NCBI GenBank assembly: GCA_016280345.1
Contig: JAEEGN010000083.1
Span: 1-27,529, forward strand
Length of the DNA: 27,529 nucleotides
Direction: 5' to 3'
Source: Selenomonadaceae bacterium
GTDB lineage: Bacteria > Bacillota > Negativicutes > Selenomonadales > Selenomonadaceae
In this document: piece after piece, positions 7,546-15,542 of the stretch
Layout of the letters: each line of letters opens with the position of its first letter
How positions within the stretch are numbered: the stretch's first letter is position 1
Notes under the pieces: generated by a model
Databases searched by the model: none
Told to the model about the DNA's origin: nothing
What the model saw: the letters and a program-made list of their open reading frames with translations, nothing else
Position numbers and translations under genes: made by a program

Positions 7546-8538
7546 TCACTTCACCACCGGCGGCGTTTCCGGCGGGGCGCCGGCCCGGCTGATAGCACCG
7601 CGCATTTCGGTATCGGCCTGGACGTTCTTCAGGTTGTAGTAATCCATGACGCCGAGGTTGCCGCTGCGGAAGGCTTCGGCGATGGCATGGGGCACTTCGG
7701 ACTGGGCCTCGACGACCTTGGCTTCCATTTCCTGGGTGTAGGCCTTCATCTCCTGCTCCTTGGCGACGGCCATGGCCCGGCGTTCTTCGGCCTTGGCCTG
7801 GGCGATGCGCTTGTCGGCCTCAGCCTGGTCGGTCATGAGCTCGGCGCCGATATTGCGGCCCACATCCACGTCGGCGATGTCGATGGAAAGGATCTCGAAG
7901 GCGGTGCCGGCGTCAAGTCCCTTGCCGAGGACGGTCTTGGAGATTTCGTCGGGGCTTTCCAACACCGCGGTATGGCTTTCCGCCGAGCCGACGGTGGTGA
8001 CGATGCCCTCGCCGACGCGGGCGATGATGGTAGGCTCGCCGGCGCCGCCCACCAACCGGTCGATGTTGGCGCGAACCGTGACCCGGGCCTTGATGCGGAG
8101 TTCGATGCCGTTCTTGGCGACGGCGGATACCACCGGGGTCTCGATGACCTTCGGGTTGACGCTCATCTGCACCGCTTCGAGGACGTCGCGGCCGGCCAGG
8201 TCGATAGCGGCGGAGCGCTCGAAGGGCAGGGGAATCTGGGCCCGGTGGGCGGCAATCAGAGCGTCGACTACGCGGTCCACGTTGCCGCCGGCCAGGTAGT
8301 GGGCCTCAAGCTGATTGACGGAGACGTCAAGGCCGGCCTTGTTGGCTTTGATCAGGGGCAGGACGATTTTCTGGGGCACGACGCGACGCAGCCGCATGCC
8401 GACCAGGGTGAAGATGCCGACGTTGACGTTGGCGGCGATGGCCGAGATCCAGAGTCCCAGCGGCACGAAGTGCAGGAACAGGATGACCAGGATGATGAAG
8501 AGTACCAGGGTGAATCCAGAACCGAGCAGCATTCCCAA
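7546..8538 (-). CDS. floA: FloA, flotillin-like membrane microdomain protein
   Basis: FloA is a bacterial flotillin that organises membrane microdomains and affects envelope homeostasis. The 330-residue length matches the family. An N-terminal hydrophobic hairpin (about residues 8-50) inserts in the membrane. An SPFH/PHB-like domain follows (about 60-230), with the conserved segment NQLEAHYLAGGNVDRVV. A long Ala/Glu-rich helical region (QAEADKRIAQAKAEERRAMA, about 240-290) is the typical oligomerisation coiled coil. The start is taken as TTG at 8538, eight bases after AGGAGG (8547-8552). An ATG two codons further in (8532) would sit 14 bases from it, which is less favourable. nfeD lies just upstream (22 bp) and the hypothetical gene just downstream, so this is a three-gene operon. 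Confidence 0.95.
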   Translation of the reverse strand: MGMLLGSGFTLVLFIILVILFLHFVPLGLWISAIAANVNVGIFTLVGMRLRRVVPQKIVLPLIKANKAGLDVSVNQLEAHYLAGGNVDRVVDALIAAHRAQIPLPFERSAAIDLAGRDVLEAVQMSVNPKVIETPVVSAVAKNGIELRIKARVTVRANIDRLVGGAGEPTIIARVGEGIVTTVGSAESHTAVLESPDEISKTVLGKGLDAGTAFEILSIDIADVDVGRNIGAELMTDQAEADKRIAQAKAEERRAMAVAKEQEMKAYTQEMEAKVVEAQSEVPHAIAEAFRSGNLGVMDYYNLKNVQADTEMRGAISRAGAPPETPPVVK

Positions 8539-8560
8539 TGTGATTTCCTCCTAACGTTTT

Positions 8561-9217
8561 TTAAGATGACGATTCGGAAGCGGCCGGACAAGGGCGCACG
8601 ACGACCCGGCTGCCGATGACGGCTACGACGGTGACCGGCGTGCCGCGGGGGATGTAGCCGCCCTCGGATACCACGTCCACCGGGGCGCCGCCGAAGGAGG
8701 CGGAGCCTGCCGGGCGCAGGTCGGTGCTCGCGGTGCCGGCCTGTCCCAGCAAGCTTTCCCGGGGACTGGCGCTGACATAGCCGCGCTCCGCGGTGGCCAT
8801 ATCCCGAAGCACCAGCTTGTGCCAGAGGCGGCTGGAAGGGAGCCGCTTCAGGAGCAGCAGGAAGAGCAGGACCGCCAGCCCCACCGATGCCAACAGGGCA
8901 TACATGGCGTTGGTGTCGCCGCCCAGGGCCAGAACCACGCTGTAGAGCATCATGGCCAGGCCCAGCCCGGCCAACAGACCGACCGTGGGGGCCAGCATCT
9001 CAATGACGATGCAGAGCACGCCGCCGAGGAACAGGGCGATCTGATAGACTACCACCAGGCCTTTCACGTACTGGCTACCGAAGAACACCGCGGCTGCGAT
9101 GAGCCCCAGGAGCGCCCCCGCGCCCAGACCACCGGTCTTGATTTCCACCAGCAGCCCCAGGAAAGCGATGGCCAGCAGCAGAACCTCCAAGACGGGCATG
9201 CCGGCGATGCCGTCCAT
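8561..9217 (-). CDS. nfeD: NfeD-family membrane protein (short form without protease domain)
   Basis: NfeD proteins are encoded beside flotillins and stomatins and are thought to act with them in the membrane. This 218-residue form has about five hydrophobic segments in the first 125 residues. A C-terminal soluble OB-fold-like domain follows (about 150-210, GQAGTASTDLRPAGSASFGGAPVDVVSEGG and VTVVAVIGSRVVVRP; quoted in parts). The ClpP-like serine protease domain of long NfeD proteins is absent, as is usual for floA-linked copies. The ATG at 9217 has AGGAGG eight bases upstream. It is the first gene of the nfeD-floA-hypothetical operon. Confidence 0.9.
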   Translation of the reverse strand: MDGIAGMPVLEVLLLAIAFLGLLVEIKTGGLGAGALLGLIAAAVFFGSQYVKGLVVVYQIALFLGGVLCIVIEMLAPTVGLLAGLGLAMMLYSVVLALGGDTNAMYALLASVGLAVLLFLLLLKRLPSSRLWHKLVLRDMATAERGYVSASPRESLLGQAGTASTDLRPAGSASFGGAPVDVVSEGGYIPRGTPVTVVAVIGSRVVVRPCPAASESSS

Positions 9218-9263
9218 AAAAGCCGCCTCCTTCTTTGCTTGCAGTTCAGAATGGCAAGTCGTT

Positions 9264-9295
9264 ATTTTATAGGTAAGTATTCCATCATCGGGTGA
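9264..9295 (-). promoter_or_regulatory. Possible promoter of the nfeD-floA operon
   Basis: The minus strand has TATAAA/TATAAAAT about 50 bases upstream of the nfeD ATG. The only -35-like hexamer is TTTCAC, about 20 bp away, longer than optimal. The assignment is weak but the position fits the divergent arrangement. Confidence 0.35.
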
Positions 9296-9348
9296 AATTT
9301 TCCTGCAAGCGCCGCTCCCGTCCCCGGCGGCGGTTCACAAATTTCCGC

Positions 9349-9378
9349 TTGACAATTGCGCCGTGATGATGGGACAAT
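9349..9378 (+). promoter_or_regulatory. Promoter for the carboxypeptidase-rluB-aroA gene run
   Basis: A perfect TTGACA (9349-9354) is followed after 18 bp by GACAAT (9373-9378). The transcript would carry a leader of about 230 bases before the ATG at 9618. A second weaker candidate, TTGACG near 9544, lies closer to the gene. Confidence 0.55.
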
Positions 9379-9384
9379 ACACTG

Positions 9385-9617
9385 TAGCGTACCGGACTCA
9401 GTCACAAAGGTTGATAAGCGGTCGTTAAGGCTCTGCGGCGTCAGGCGCCTCTTAACCGGCACTTTGGGGCTTGTTTTGTCAGGTGCGCTGGGCATACGTG
9501 AAAACGAACTCCAACCTCGTCCGGCGGACCCGGTTCACTGCGTTTTGACGGTGCTTTATACGCGGGATTGTGTTTCGCTCCGCGCCTCTGTACGAAAACT
9601 ATGGCGGATCGGGGGGC
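9385..9617 (+). other. Long 5' leader upstream of the DD-carboxypeptidase gene, with potential RNA structure
   Basis: The stretch contains no gene I can support. It can form a bulged stem in which CGG(TCG)TTAAG near 9419-9429 pairs with CTTAACCG near 9451-9460, enclosing GGC...GCC, and a smaller GCACTT/AGGTGC stem after it. No uridine-rich terminator and no known riboswitch core is seen. It may be only an unusually long untranslated leader. Confidence 0.35.
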
Positions 9618-10805
9618 ATGCGCTTGCGATTTCCACTCGTTTTTCTATTGATGATTTGCCTCTGGGGATTCCCGGTGACCACTGGAGCGGTTGAGGTGCC
9701 GGTGCTGCCGGTGCCGGAGGAGGCGAAAGCCTATATACCGCCGGGCGACGCGCTGCCCAACGTCACCGCCCGGTCAGCGGTGGTCATGGAGGCTTCCACC
9801 GGCCATATCCTGTACCAGCGGGCTATGGACCGGCCAGGTTTCCCGGCCAGCACCACGAAGATGATGACGCTTCTCGTGGCCCTGGAGCGGGGCAATCCGG
9901 AGGACATCGTGACCGTCAGCGCCGAAGCGGCGGATACCGAGGGTTCTACGGTCTGGCTGGAAGCGGGAGAGCGGATACGGCTGCGGGATTTGCTTTACGG
10001 CCTGATGCTGGTATCGGGCAACGACGCCGCCGTGGCCATTGCCGAGCATATCGCTGGCAGCACCGGGGCCTTTGCCCGGCTGATGACAGAAAAGGCCCGG
10101 GCAATCGGCGCGGCGGATACGTTCTTCACCAATCCCAGCGGCCTGCCTGATGCCCGGCACATCACTACGGCGCACGATCTGGCGCGGATTGCCGCCTATG
10201 GCTTTCAACAGCCGGTTTTCGGGGACATCGTGCGCACCCGGGAACGGCGGATCTCCAACGGCAAACCGCCCTTTTTCCGCGACCTCGAGAGCGAGAATAT
10301 GTTACTTTGGATTTACGACGGCGCCAATGGAGTCAAGACTGGCTACACCGACGAGGCCGGCCGGTGCCTGGTATCGGCCGCGAAGCGGGACGGCTGCCAG
10401 CTCATCGCCGTGGTGCTGGACAGCGTCTATATGTGGAACGATTCCATCGCCCTGCTGGATTACGGCTTTCAGCGCGTGAGGCGTCGGACGTTGCTGGAGG
10501 CGGGCCAGCGAATTTCGGAACTGAAGGTGCTGCAGGGATGGCAGGATTCAGTGCCGCTGGAGGCGGCGGTTCAGCTGGCGGTGCCGGATTTTGCCGGAAA
10601 CGCGCCGGCCTGCGAGCTCCGTCTTGAGGTCCCGGACCAGTTGACGGCACCGGTCCGGGAGGGCGACGTGGTGGGCCGGGCCGTGGCCTGTTTTCAGGGC
10701 CGACCGGTCGCCGCCATCGACGTTAAAGCGGCGCGGACGGTGGAGAAGAAATCGCTGCTGGCGCTGCTCTGGCAGTTTGTACGGCAGATATTGCCCGGGA
10801 AATGA
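9618..10805 (+). CDS. D-alanyl-D-alanine carboxypeptidase (penicillin-binding protein, peptidase S11)
   Basis: This exported enzyme removes the terminal D-alanine from peptidoglycan pentapeptides. The three active-site motifs are present: S78-T-T-K81 with nucleophile S78, S133-G-N135, and K240-T-G242. A signal peptide covers about residues 1-24 (MRLRF followed by a hydrophobic core). The C-terminal part (about 285-365) fits the beta-rich PBP5 C-terminal domain, and the last 25 residues form a possible membrane-anchoring amphipathic helix. Length is 395 residues, normal for the DacF/DacB/PBP5 group. I choose ATG 9618 because the signal peptide begins there; its ribosome binding site (GGGGGG very close to the ATG) is poor. 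The stop overlaps the next start as ATGA. Confidence 0.93.
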   Translation: MRLRFPLVFLLMICLWGFPVTTGAVEVPVLPVPEEAKAYIPPGDALPNVTARSAVVMEASTGHILYQRAMDRPGFPASTTKMMTLLVALERGNPEDIVTVSAEAADTEGSTVWLEAGERIRLRDLLYGLMLVSGNDAAVAIAEHIAGSTGAFARLMTEKARAIGAADTFFTNPSGLPDARHITTAHDLARIAAYGFQQPVFGDIVRTRERRISNGKPPFFRDLESENMLLWIYDGANGVKTGYTDEAGRCLVSAAKRDGCQLIAVVLDSVYMWNDSIALLDYGFQRVRRRTLLEAGQRISELKVLQGWQDSVPLEAAVQLAVPDFAGNAPACELRLEVPDQLTAPVREGDVVGRAVACFQGRPVAAIDVKAARTVEKKSLLALLWQFVRQILPGK

Positions 10806-11587
10806 TGAAGGACGGGAAGACATTGGCAGAAGAACGATTGCAGAAGATCCTCAGCCAGGCGGGCGTCGCTTCCCGTCGGGCGGCGGAGCGGCTGATTGCC
10901 GAGGGCCGCGTTACGGTGAACGGCATGGTGGTTACGGAACTGGGGAAGAAGGCCGACGCCGCCAGCGATCATATCGCTGTGGATGGGGAGCCGCTGGCGG
11001 GGACGGAGCGGCTGTCGTATTACCTGCTCAACAAGCCCAAGGGTTATATTTCCACGGTGAAGGACGAGCGGGGGCGGCGCACGGTGCTGGACCTGCTGCC
11101 GGACATGGAGGAAAGGCTTTATCCGGTGGGGCGCCTCGACAGCAACACCGAGGGGCTGCTGCTGCTGACCAACGACGGGGCGCTGACCAACGCGCTGCTG
11201 CATCCGGCCCGGGAGGTCACGAAAACCTACCTGGCGGTGGTGGAGGGGCAGGTGACGCCGTCGGAGCTCAACCGCCTGCGGCAGGGTGTCGAGCTGTCCG
11301 ACGGACTGACGGCGCCGGCCGGGGCATTCATCGTGGAGAGGGATGAGGCGGAGAATCGCACCAAGCTGGAGATTACCCTGCACGAGGGGCGGAATCGTCA
11401 GGTGCGTCGGATGTGCGAAGCGGTGGGCCATCGGGTTCGCTCCCTGAAGCGGGTCCAGTTTGCGTGCCTGACGCTGGCCGGGGTCCGGCGGGGCGAGTCC
11501 CGCCCCCTGTCGAAGGAGGAGGTCCGGGAACTCTACGCGATGACGGCCTCTGCGACGCCGCCTGCCAGGCGGCGTAAGGCGCCATGA
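10802..11587 (+). CDS. rluB: RluB/RsuA-family rRNA pseudouridine synthase
   Basis: The enzyme converts a specific uridine to pseudouridine in rRNA; RluB acts on 23S rRNA helix 80 in the family. An S4 RNA-binding domain lies at about residues 9-60 (LQKILSQAGVASRRAAERLI). The catalytic domain has GRLDSNTEGLLLLTNDG with catalytic D113 and the C-terminal NRQVRRM motif. The 261-residue length is typical. The ATG at 10802 overlaps the upstream stop, but the Shine-Dalgarno there is weak. A TTG at 10823, ten bases after AAGGA, is an alternative start and would give LAEERLQKIL, close to usual family starts. The stop overlaps the next ATG (11584) as ATGA. RluB and RsuA are not separable with certainty by eye. 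Confidence 0.9.
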   Translation: MMKDGKTLAEERLQKILSQAGVASRRAAERLIAEGRVTVNGMVVTELGKKADAASDHIAVDGEPLAGTERLSYYLLNKPKGYISTVKDERGRRTVLDLLPDMEERLYPVGRLDSNTEGLLLLTNDGALTNALLHPAREVTKTYLAVVEGQVTPSELNRLRQGVELSDGLTAPAGAFIVERDEAENRTKLEITLHEGRNRQVRRMCEAVGHRVRSLKRVQFACLTLAGVRRGESRPLSKEEVRELYAMTASATPPARRRKAP

Positions 11588-12858
11588 AGCCGGTGGTGGT
11601 GATCGGCGGCGGACCGGCAGGCATGATGGCGGCCATCAAAGCGGCGGAAAGCGGGGCGGCGGTGACGCTGCTGGAAAAGATGCCGGCGCTGGGCCGCAAG
11701 ATGATGATAACCGGCAAGGGACGCTGCAACCTCACCAATCTGGCGGAGATTCCCGAGATTATCCGCCGGATTCCGGGAAACGGCGTTTTTCTGCACAGCG
11801 CCCTGCGTGCCTTTGACAACCAGGCGGTCATCCGCTTCTTTGAGGAACAGGGCGTCCCGACCAAGGGCGAACGGGGCGGCCGGGTCTTCCCCGTCAGCGA
11901 TCGGGCACAGGATGCGGTGGATGCCATGATCCGCCGCCTGCGCGCCCTCCGGGTGAAGGTGCGGACGAAAGCGACGGTGCGCCATATCCTGACCGGGTCA
12001 GGGGCGGTTCGCGGCGTCGCGCTGGCTGGTGGGGAGGCGCTGGAAGCGGCGGCGGTGGTCCTGGCGGCGGGCGGCGCTTCCTATCCCGGCACCGGCTCTG
12101 ACGGCAGCGGGGCGATACTGGCGCGGGAAACAGGACACACCGTCGTCCCCCTGCAGCCGGCGCTGGTGCCGCTGGAGACCGCCGAGGACTGGCCGAAGGC
12201 GCTTACGGGGCTGGCGCTGAAGAACGTCCGGGCGACGCTGCTGACGGACGGGAAACCGGCAGCGGAGGAATTCGGGGAGATGCTGTTCACCCATTTCGGC
12301 GTCAGCGGCCCCATCGTTCTCACGTTGAGCCGGGAGGCGGCCCATCGTTTGCGTCAGGGCGCGGCGGTGGGGATGGAGATTGACCTGAAGCCGGCGCTTG
12401 ACAGGGAAAAACTGGACCGCCGGATTCAGCGGGATTTTTCCCGGGCGCTGAAGAAAGCCGTCAAGAACGCGCTGGGAGGGCTCCTGCCGGGCCGGTTGAT
12501 TCCGGTGGCGCTGTCGCTGGCGGAAATTCTGCCGGAGAAGCCGGTGCATCAGGTGACGCGGGAGGAACGGCAACGCCTGGCGGCGGTCCTCAAGGGCCTG
12601 ATGCTGACGATTTCCGGCACCCGTCCGCTGGCGGAGGCCATCGTGACCGCCGGCGGCGTATCAACCCGGGAGATCGACCCCAGGACGATGCGTTCCAAGC
12701 TCGTCAAAGGCCTGTATTTCGCCGGGGAAACGGTGGACATTGACGGCTATACCGGCGGCTACAACCTGCAGGCGGCCTTTTCCATGGGGGCGGCGGCGGG
12801 ACGGTGGAGCGCCGCGGAAGTGAAGGAGGCGGGGGAACATGGAAACCAGGCGGATTGA
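11584..12858 (+). CDS. BaiN/HI0933-family NAD(P)/FAD-dependent oxidoreductase
   Basis: This 424-residue flavoprotein has the HI0933-like fold. Evidence is the N-terminal dinucleotide-binding motif VVIGGGPAGMMAA (about residues 5-17), then GRKMMITGKGRCNLTN. A second conserved block is GGASYPGTGSDGSG, and the C-terminal FAD block GLYFAGETVDIDGYTGGYNLQ is characteristic. The physiological reaction of most members is unknown; a few gut homologues reduce bile-acid intermediates (BaiN), which should not be assumed here. It is embedded between rluB (ATGA overlap) and aroA (20-base overlap), a placement that suggests a housekeeping role. The HFGVSGP segment, also typical of the family, is present. 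Confidence 0.92.
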   Translation: MKPVVVIGGGPAGMMAAIKAAESGAAVTLLEKMPALGRKMMITGKGRCNLTNLAEIPEIIRRIPGNGVFLHSALRAFDNQAVIRFFEEQGVPTKGERGGRVFPVSDRAQDAVDAMIRRLRALRVKVRTKATVRHILTGSGAVRGVALAGGEALEAAAVVLAAGGASYPGTGSDGSGAILARETGHTVVPLQPALVPLETAEDWPKALTGLALKNVRATLLTDGKPAAEEFGEMLFTHFGVSGPIVLTLSREAAHRLRQGAAVGMEIDLKPALDREKLDRRIQRDFSRALKKAVKNALGGLLPGRLIPVALSLAEILPEKPVHQVTREERQRLAAVLKGLMLTISGTRPLAEAIVTAGGVSTREIDPRTMRSKLVKGLYFAGETVDIDGYTGGYNLQAAFSMGAAAGRWSAAEVKEAGEHGNQAD

Positions 12859-14137
12859 ACGGGCAAAGAACGGCCTCGCGGGAGAGATTCAGATTCCCGG
12901 CGACAAGTCGATTTCCCATCGCAGCGTGATGCTGGCGGGAATCGGCGACGGTACGGCACATATCTCTCATTTCCTGCTGGCGCAGGATTGCCTGTCCACG
13001 GTGGCGGCGATGCGGCAGCTTGGTGTCGGGATCCGGGAGAACGAGGACGGCTCGCTGGACGTGACCGGCGTGGGGCTTGACGGCCTCACGGAGCCGGCGG
13101 GCATCCTCGACGCCGGCGACTCCGGTACGACGCTGCGGCTGATGTTGGGGCTTTTGGCGCCGCAGCCGTTCCTGTCGGTTTTCACCGGCGACGCGTTGCT
13201 TTACAAACGCCCCATGGGACGGGTCATCACGCCGCTTTCCCAGATGGGCGCACATCTGGCGGGACGGCAGCAGAACAAGTATCTTCCCATCGCGGTCCTG
13301 CCGGCGCAGCAACCGCTGCATGGCATCATCTATCCGATGCCGGTGGCCAGCGCCCAGGTGAAATCAGCCATCCTGCTGGCGGGGCTCCGGGCGGAGGGAA
13401 CGACGACGGTGGTGGAGCCGGTAGTATCCCGGGACCATACGGAACGGATGCTGGAAGCCTTCGGCGTCAGTCTCATGCGGAAGGATACCAGCGTCACCAT
13501 CAAGGCGCCTAAACAGCTTGTGTCGCCGGAAACGATTGACGTGCCGGGGGATATCAGTTCGGCGGCCTTCTGGCTGGTGGCCGCTTCCGTCATCCCGCAA
13601 AGCGACCTCCTGTTGCGGAATGTGGGTGTGAACCCGACCCGCACGGGAATCCTTGACGTCCTGCGGGAAATGGGCGCGAATATTGTCGTGATGAACGAAC
13701 GGATAAGCGGCGGTGAACCGGCGGCGGACATCCGGGTCCGGTCGGCGAAACTGCACGGCGTTTCCTTCGGCACCTCCATCATGCCGCGTCTGATCGACGA
13801 GATTCCCGTCATCGCGGTGGCGGCGATGTTCGCCGACGGCGATACGAAAATCACCGGCGCCGGCGAACTCCGGGTCAAGGAGACCGACCGCATCCGGGCA
13901 GTGGCGGAGGAATTCCGGAAGCTGGCGCCAAATGTCGAGGAACTGCCGGACGGGCTTCTGATACATGGCCCGGCCCGGTTGCAGGCCGCCCGTTGCGCTT
14001 CCTATGACGACCATCGCATCGCCATGGCTCTGGCGATTGCCGGCGCGGCGGGTGACGGAGTGGAAATTGAGCAGCCGGGGTGCGTGGATATCTCGTACCC
14101 GGCGTTTTACCGGACATTGGAGGATATCAGGAAGTAA
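12839..14137 (+). CDS. aroA: 3-phosphoshikimate 1-carboxyvinyltransferase (EPSP synthase)
   Basis: The enzyme joins shikimate 3-phosphate and phosphoenolpyruvate in the sixth step of the shikimate pathway to aromatic amino acids. It has 432 residues, as expected. The motifs are GDKSISHR (residues 21-28, with K23, S24 and R28 in substrate binding), GDSGTTLR (93-100), KRPMGRV, RVKETDR (345-351) and DDHR (390-393). The GDSGTT form in place of GNAGTA is the Bacillus-like class. The ATG at 12839 is preceded by AAGGAGG nine bases upstream, inside the end of the flavoprotein gene. An 86-base gap with a small CTCCCG/CGGGAG hairpin separates it from cmk; no U-run follows, so read-through is likely. 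Confidence 0.97.
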   Translation: METRRIERAKNGLAGEIQIPGDKSISHRSVMLAGIGDGTAHISHFLLAQDCLSTVAAMRQLGVGIRENEDGSLDVTGVGLDGLTEPAGILDAGDSGTTLRLMLGLLAPQPFLSVFTGDALLYKRPMGRVITPLSQMGAHLAGRQQNKYLPIAVLPAQQPLHGIIYPMPVASAQVKSAILLAGLRAEGTTTVVEPVVSRDHTERMLEAFGVSLMRKDTSVTIKAPKQLVSPETIDVPGDISSAAFWLVAASVIPQSDLLLRNVGVNPTRTGILDVLREMGANIVVMNERISGGEPAADIRVRSAKLHGVSFGTSIMPRLIDEIPVIAVAAMFADGDTKITGAGELRVKETDRIRAVAEEFRKLAPNVEELPDGLLIHGPARLQAARCASYDDHRIAMALAIAGAAGDGVEIEQPGCVDISYPAFYRTLEDIRK

Positions 14138-14223
14138 AACAGGGGCGGTCTCCCGGAGGTTCCGCGGGAGCGGTCTTCCCGGGCACCGGCCGTTCCTCAT
14201 CACAACGTAGGAGAGATAGCAGC

Positions 14224-14880
14224 GTGAAGAAATCGGTTTTGGCCATTGACGGACCGGCAGGGGCGGGTAAGAGCACCGTCGCCAGATTGGTGGCGGAAAA
14301 GTTGGGCTATGTTTATATCGACACCGGCGCGATGTACCGGGCGGTGGCCTGGAAGGTCCTCCGGACGGGGCAGCCGGCGACGGACGAGAACATCGTTAAG
14401 GTGGCGCAGGATATCGACGTGCGGCTGGAATACCGGAACGGTTCCCTGCGGGTCGAGGCGGACGGCGTCGACGTGACGGATCGTATCCGCACTCCGGAGG
14501 TTACGGGCATCGTTTCCCAGGTGGCGCGGCTCCAGCCGGTGCGGGAGAAGATGGTGCTCCTGCAGCGGAAGATGGCGGAGAACGGCGCCGTCGTCATGGA
14601 CGGTCGGGATATCGCCTCGAAGGTCCTGCCGGACGCGGATGTGAAGGTGTTCCTGACCGCCTCCATCGAGGAGCGGGCCACCCGCCGCTGGCGGGAGATG
14701 AAGGAAAAGGGCTACGAAGTCTCCATGGAAGAGCTGAAGAAGGAAATCGCCGCCCGGGACAAGATGGATACGGAGCGGGAGGTCTCGCCCCTGGTCCGGG
14801 TCCCGGAGGCGGTGCTTCTGGATACGACGGGACAGACCATCGACGAGGTCGTGGCGTCGGTGCTGGCGCTGTGCAGGTGA
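14224..14880 (+). CDS. cmk: Cytidylate kinase
   Basis: Cytidylate kinase phosphorylates CMP and dCMP with ATP, recycling pyrimidine nucleotides from RNA turnover and phospholipid synthesis. The 218-residue protein has the P-loop GPAGAGKST (10-18), then YVYIDTGAMYRAVAW and the DGRDIASKVLPDADVKVFLTA region that is diagnostic for the family (quoted in parts: DGRDI, VKVFLTAS). The lid contains RATRRWREM. The start is GTG at 14224, nine bases after AGGAGA; a longer in-frame extension back into aroA has no ribosome binding site and does not match the family N-terminus. plsC follows after six bases. Confidence 0.96.
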   Translation: MKKSVLAIDGPAGAGKSTVARLVAEKLGYVYIDTGAMYRAVAWKVLRTGQPATDENIVKVAQDIDVRLEYRNGSLRVEADGVDVTDRIRTPEVTGIVSQVARLQPVREKMVLLQRKMAENGAVVMDGRDIASKVLPDADVKVFLTASIEERATRRWREMKEKGYEVSMEELKKEIAARDKMDTEREVSPLVRVPEAVLLDTTGQTIDEVVASVLALCR

Positions 14881-14886
14881 TGTGTC

Positions 14887-15492
14887 GTGTATGAGTTCCT
14901 GCGGATACTATTCACCTGGTTTTTCTGTAAGGTCTGCCATACGGAGATAACCGGTACGGAAAACATGCCCCCGGAGGGGGGCGTAATCCTGGCGGCGAAT
15001 CACCTGAGCAACTGGGACCCGCCGTTCCTGGGCACCTTCATCCTGCGGCCGGTCAGCTACATGGCCAAGAAAGAGCTCTTCGATATTCCTGTATTCAGCC
15101 GCTGCATCATCCATCTCCACGCTTTTCCCGTGAAGCGGGGGGCGGCGGACCGCGGGGCCATCAAAGCGGCACTGGCGGCGCTCGGGGAGGGGCGCTGCGT
15201 CGGGCTCTTTCCCGAGGGGACCCGCAGCCGGGACGGTGAGGTGCACAAGGCGGAGGCCGGCGTGGCGCTTCTGGCCGCCAAGAGCGGGGTGCCCGTCGTG
15301 CCGGCGGCGATCACCGGCACGAACCGCATCTTTTCCCGCGGCTCCTTTTTCCCGGCGCTTTACGTTTCCTACGGCGCGCCGCTCCGTTTCGAGGGCCGGG
15401 CGAATGACCGGGCGGCTTTGGAGCGGTTTTCAGAAAAAATCATGGAAGAAATCGTAAAAATGAAAAAAAAACATAGCAAAGAGATACCATAG
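14887..15492 (+). CDS. plsC: 1-acyl-sn-glycerol-3-phosphate acyltransferase
   Basis: PlsC adds the second acyl chain to lysophosphatidic acid at the cytoplasmic membrane face, giving phosphatidic acid. The 201-residue protein has the acyltransferase block I NHLSNWDP with H39 and D44 (HX4D), and block III FPEGTRSRDG (108-117). The N-terminus is hydrophobic (YEFLRILFTWFF). The start is GTG at 14887, with AGGTGA at the end of cmk six bases upstream, implying coupled translation. plsY, the enzyme for the preceding step, lies further down the same gene run (20319). The last 15 residues are lysine-rich from an A-rich run of DNA. Confidence 0.93.
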   Translation: MYEFLRILFTWFFCKVCHTEITGTENMPPEGGVILAANHLSNWDPPFLGTFILRPVSYMAKKELFDIPVFSRCIIHLHAFPVKRGAADRGAIKAALAALGEGRCVGLFPEGTRSRDGEVHKAEAGVALLAAKSGVPVVPAAITGTNRIFSRGSFFPALYVSYGAPLRFEGRANDRAALERFSEKIMEEIVKMKKKHSKEIP

Positions 15493-15497
15493 TGTGT

Positions 15498-15508
15498 TAT
15501 ACTATAAA
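15498..15508 (+). promoter_or_regulatory. Possible internal promoter upstream of ispH
   Basis: TATACTATAAA contains two overlapping -10-like hexamers 35-45 bases upstream of the ispH ATG in an AT-rich patch that contrasts with the surrounding GC-rich genes. No good -35 is seen at 16-18 bp. A short inverted repeat ATTGT/ACAAT follows it. Confidence 0.35.
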
Positions 15509-15542
15509 GCGGATTGTAATCTAAACAATTTGGGGGAACCGT

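Noticed and set aside
7393..8619. Long plus-strand frame across the hypothetical gene and floA
   Set aside because: It lies opposite two genes with good starts and recognisable proteins, is rich in repeated Gly/Leu/His and Asp, and has no ribosome binding site.
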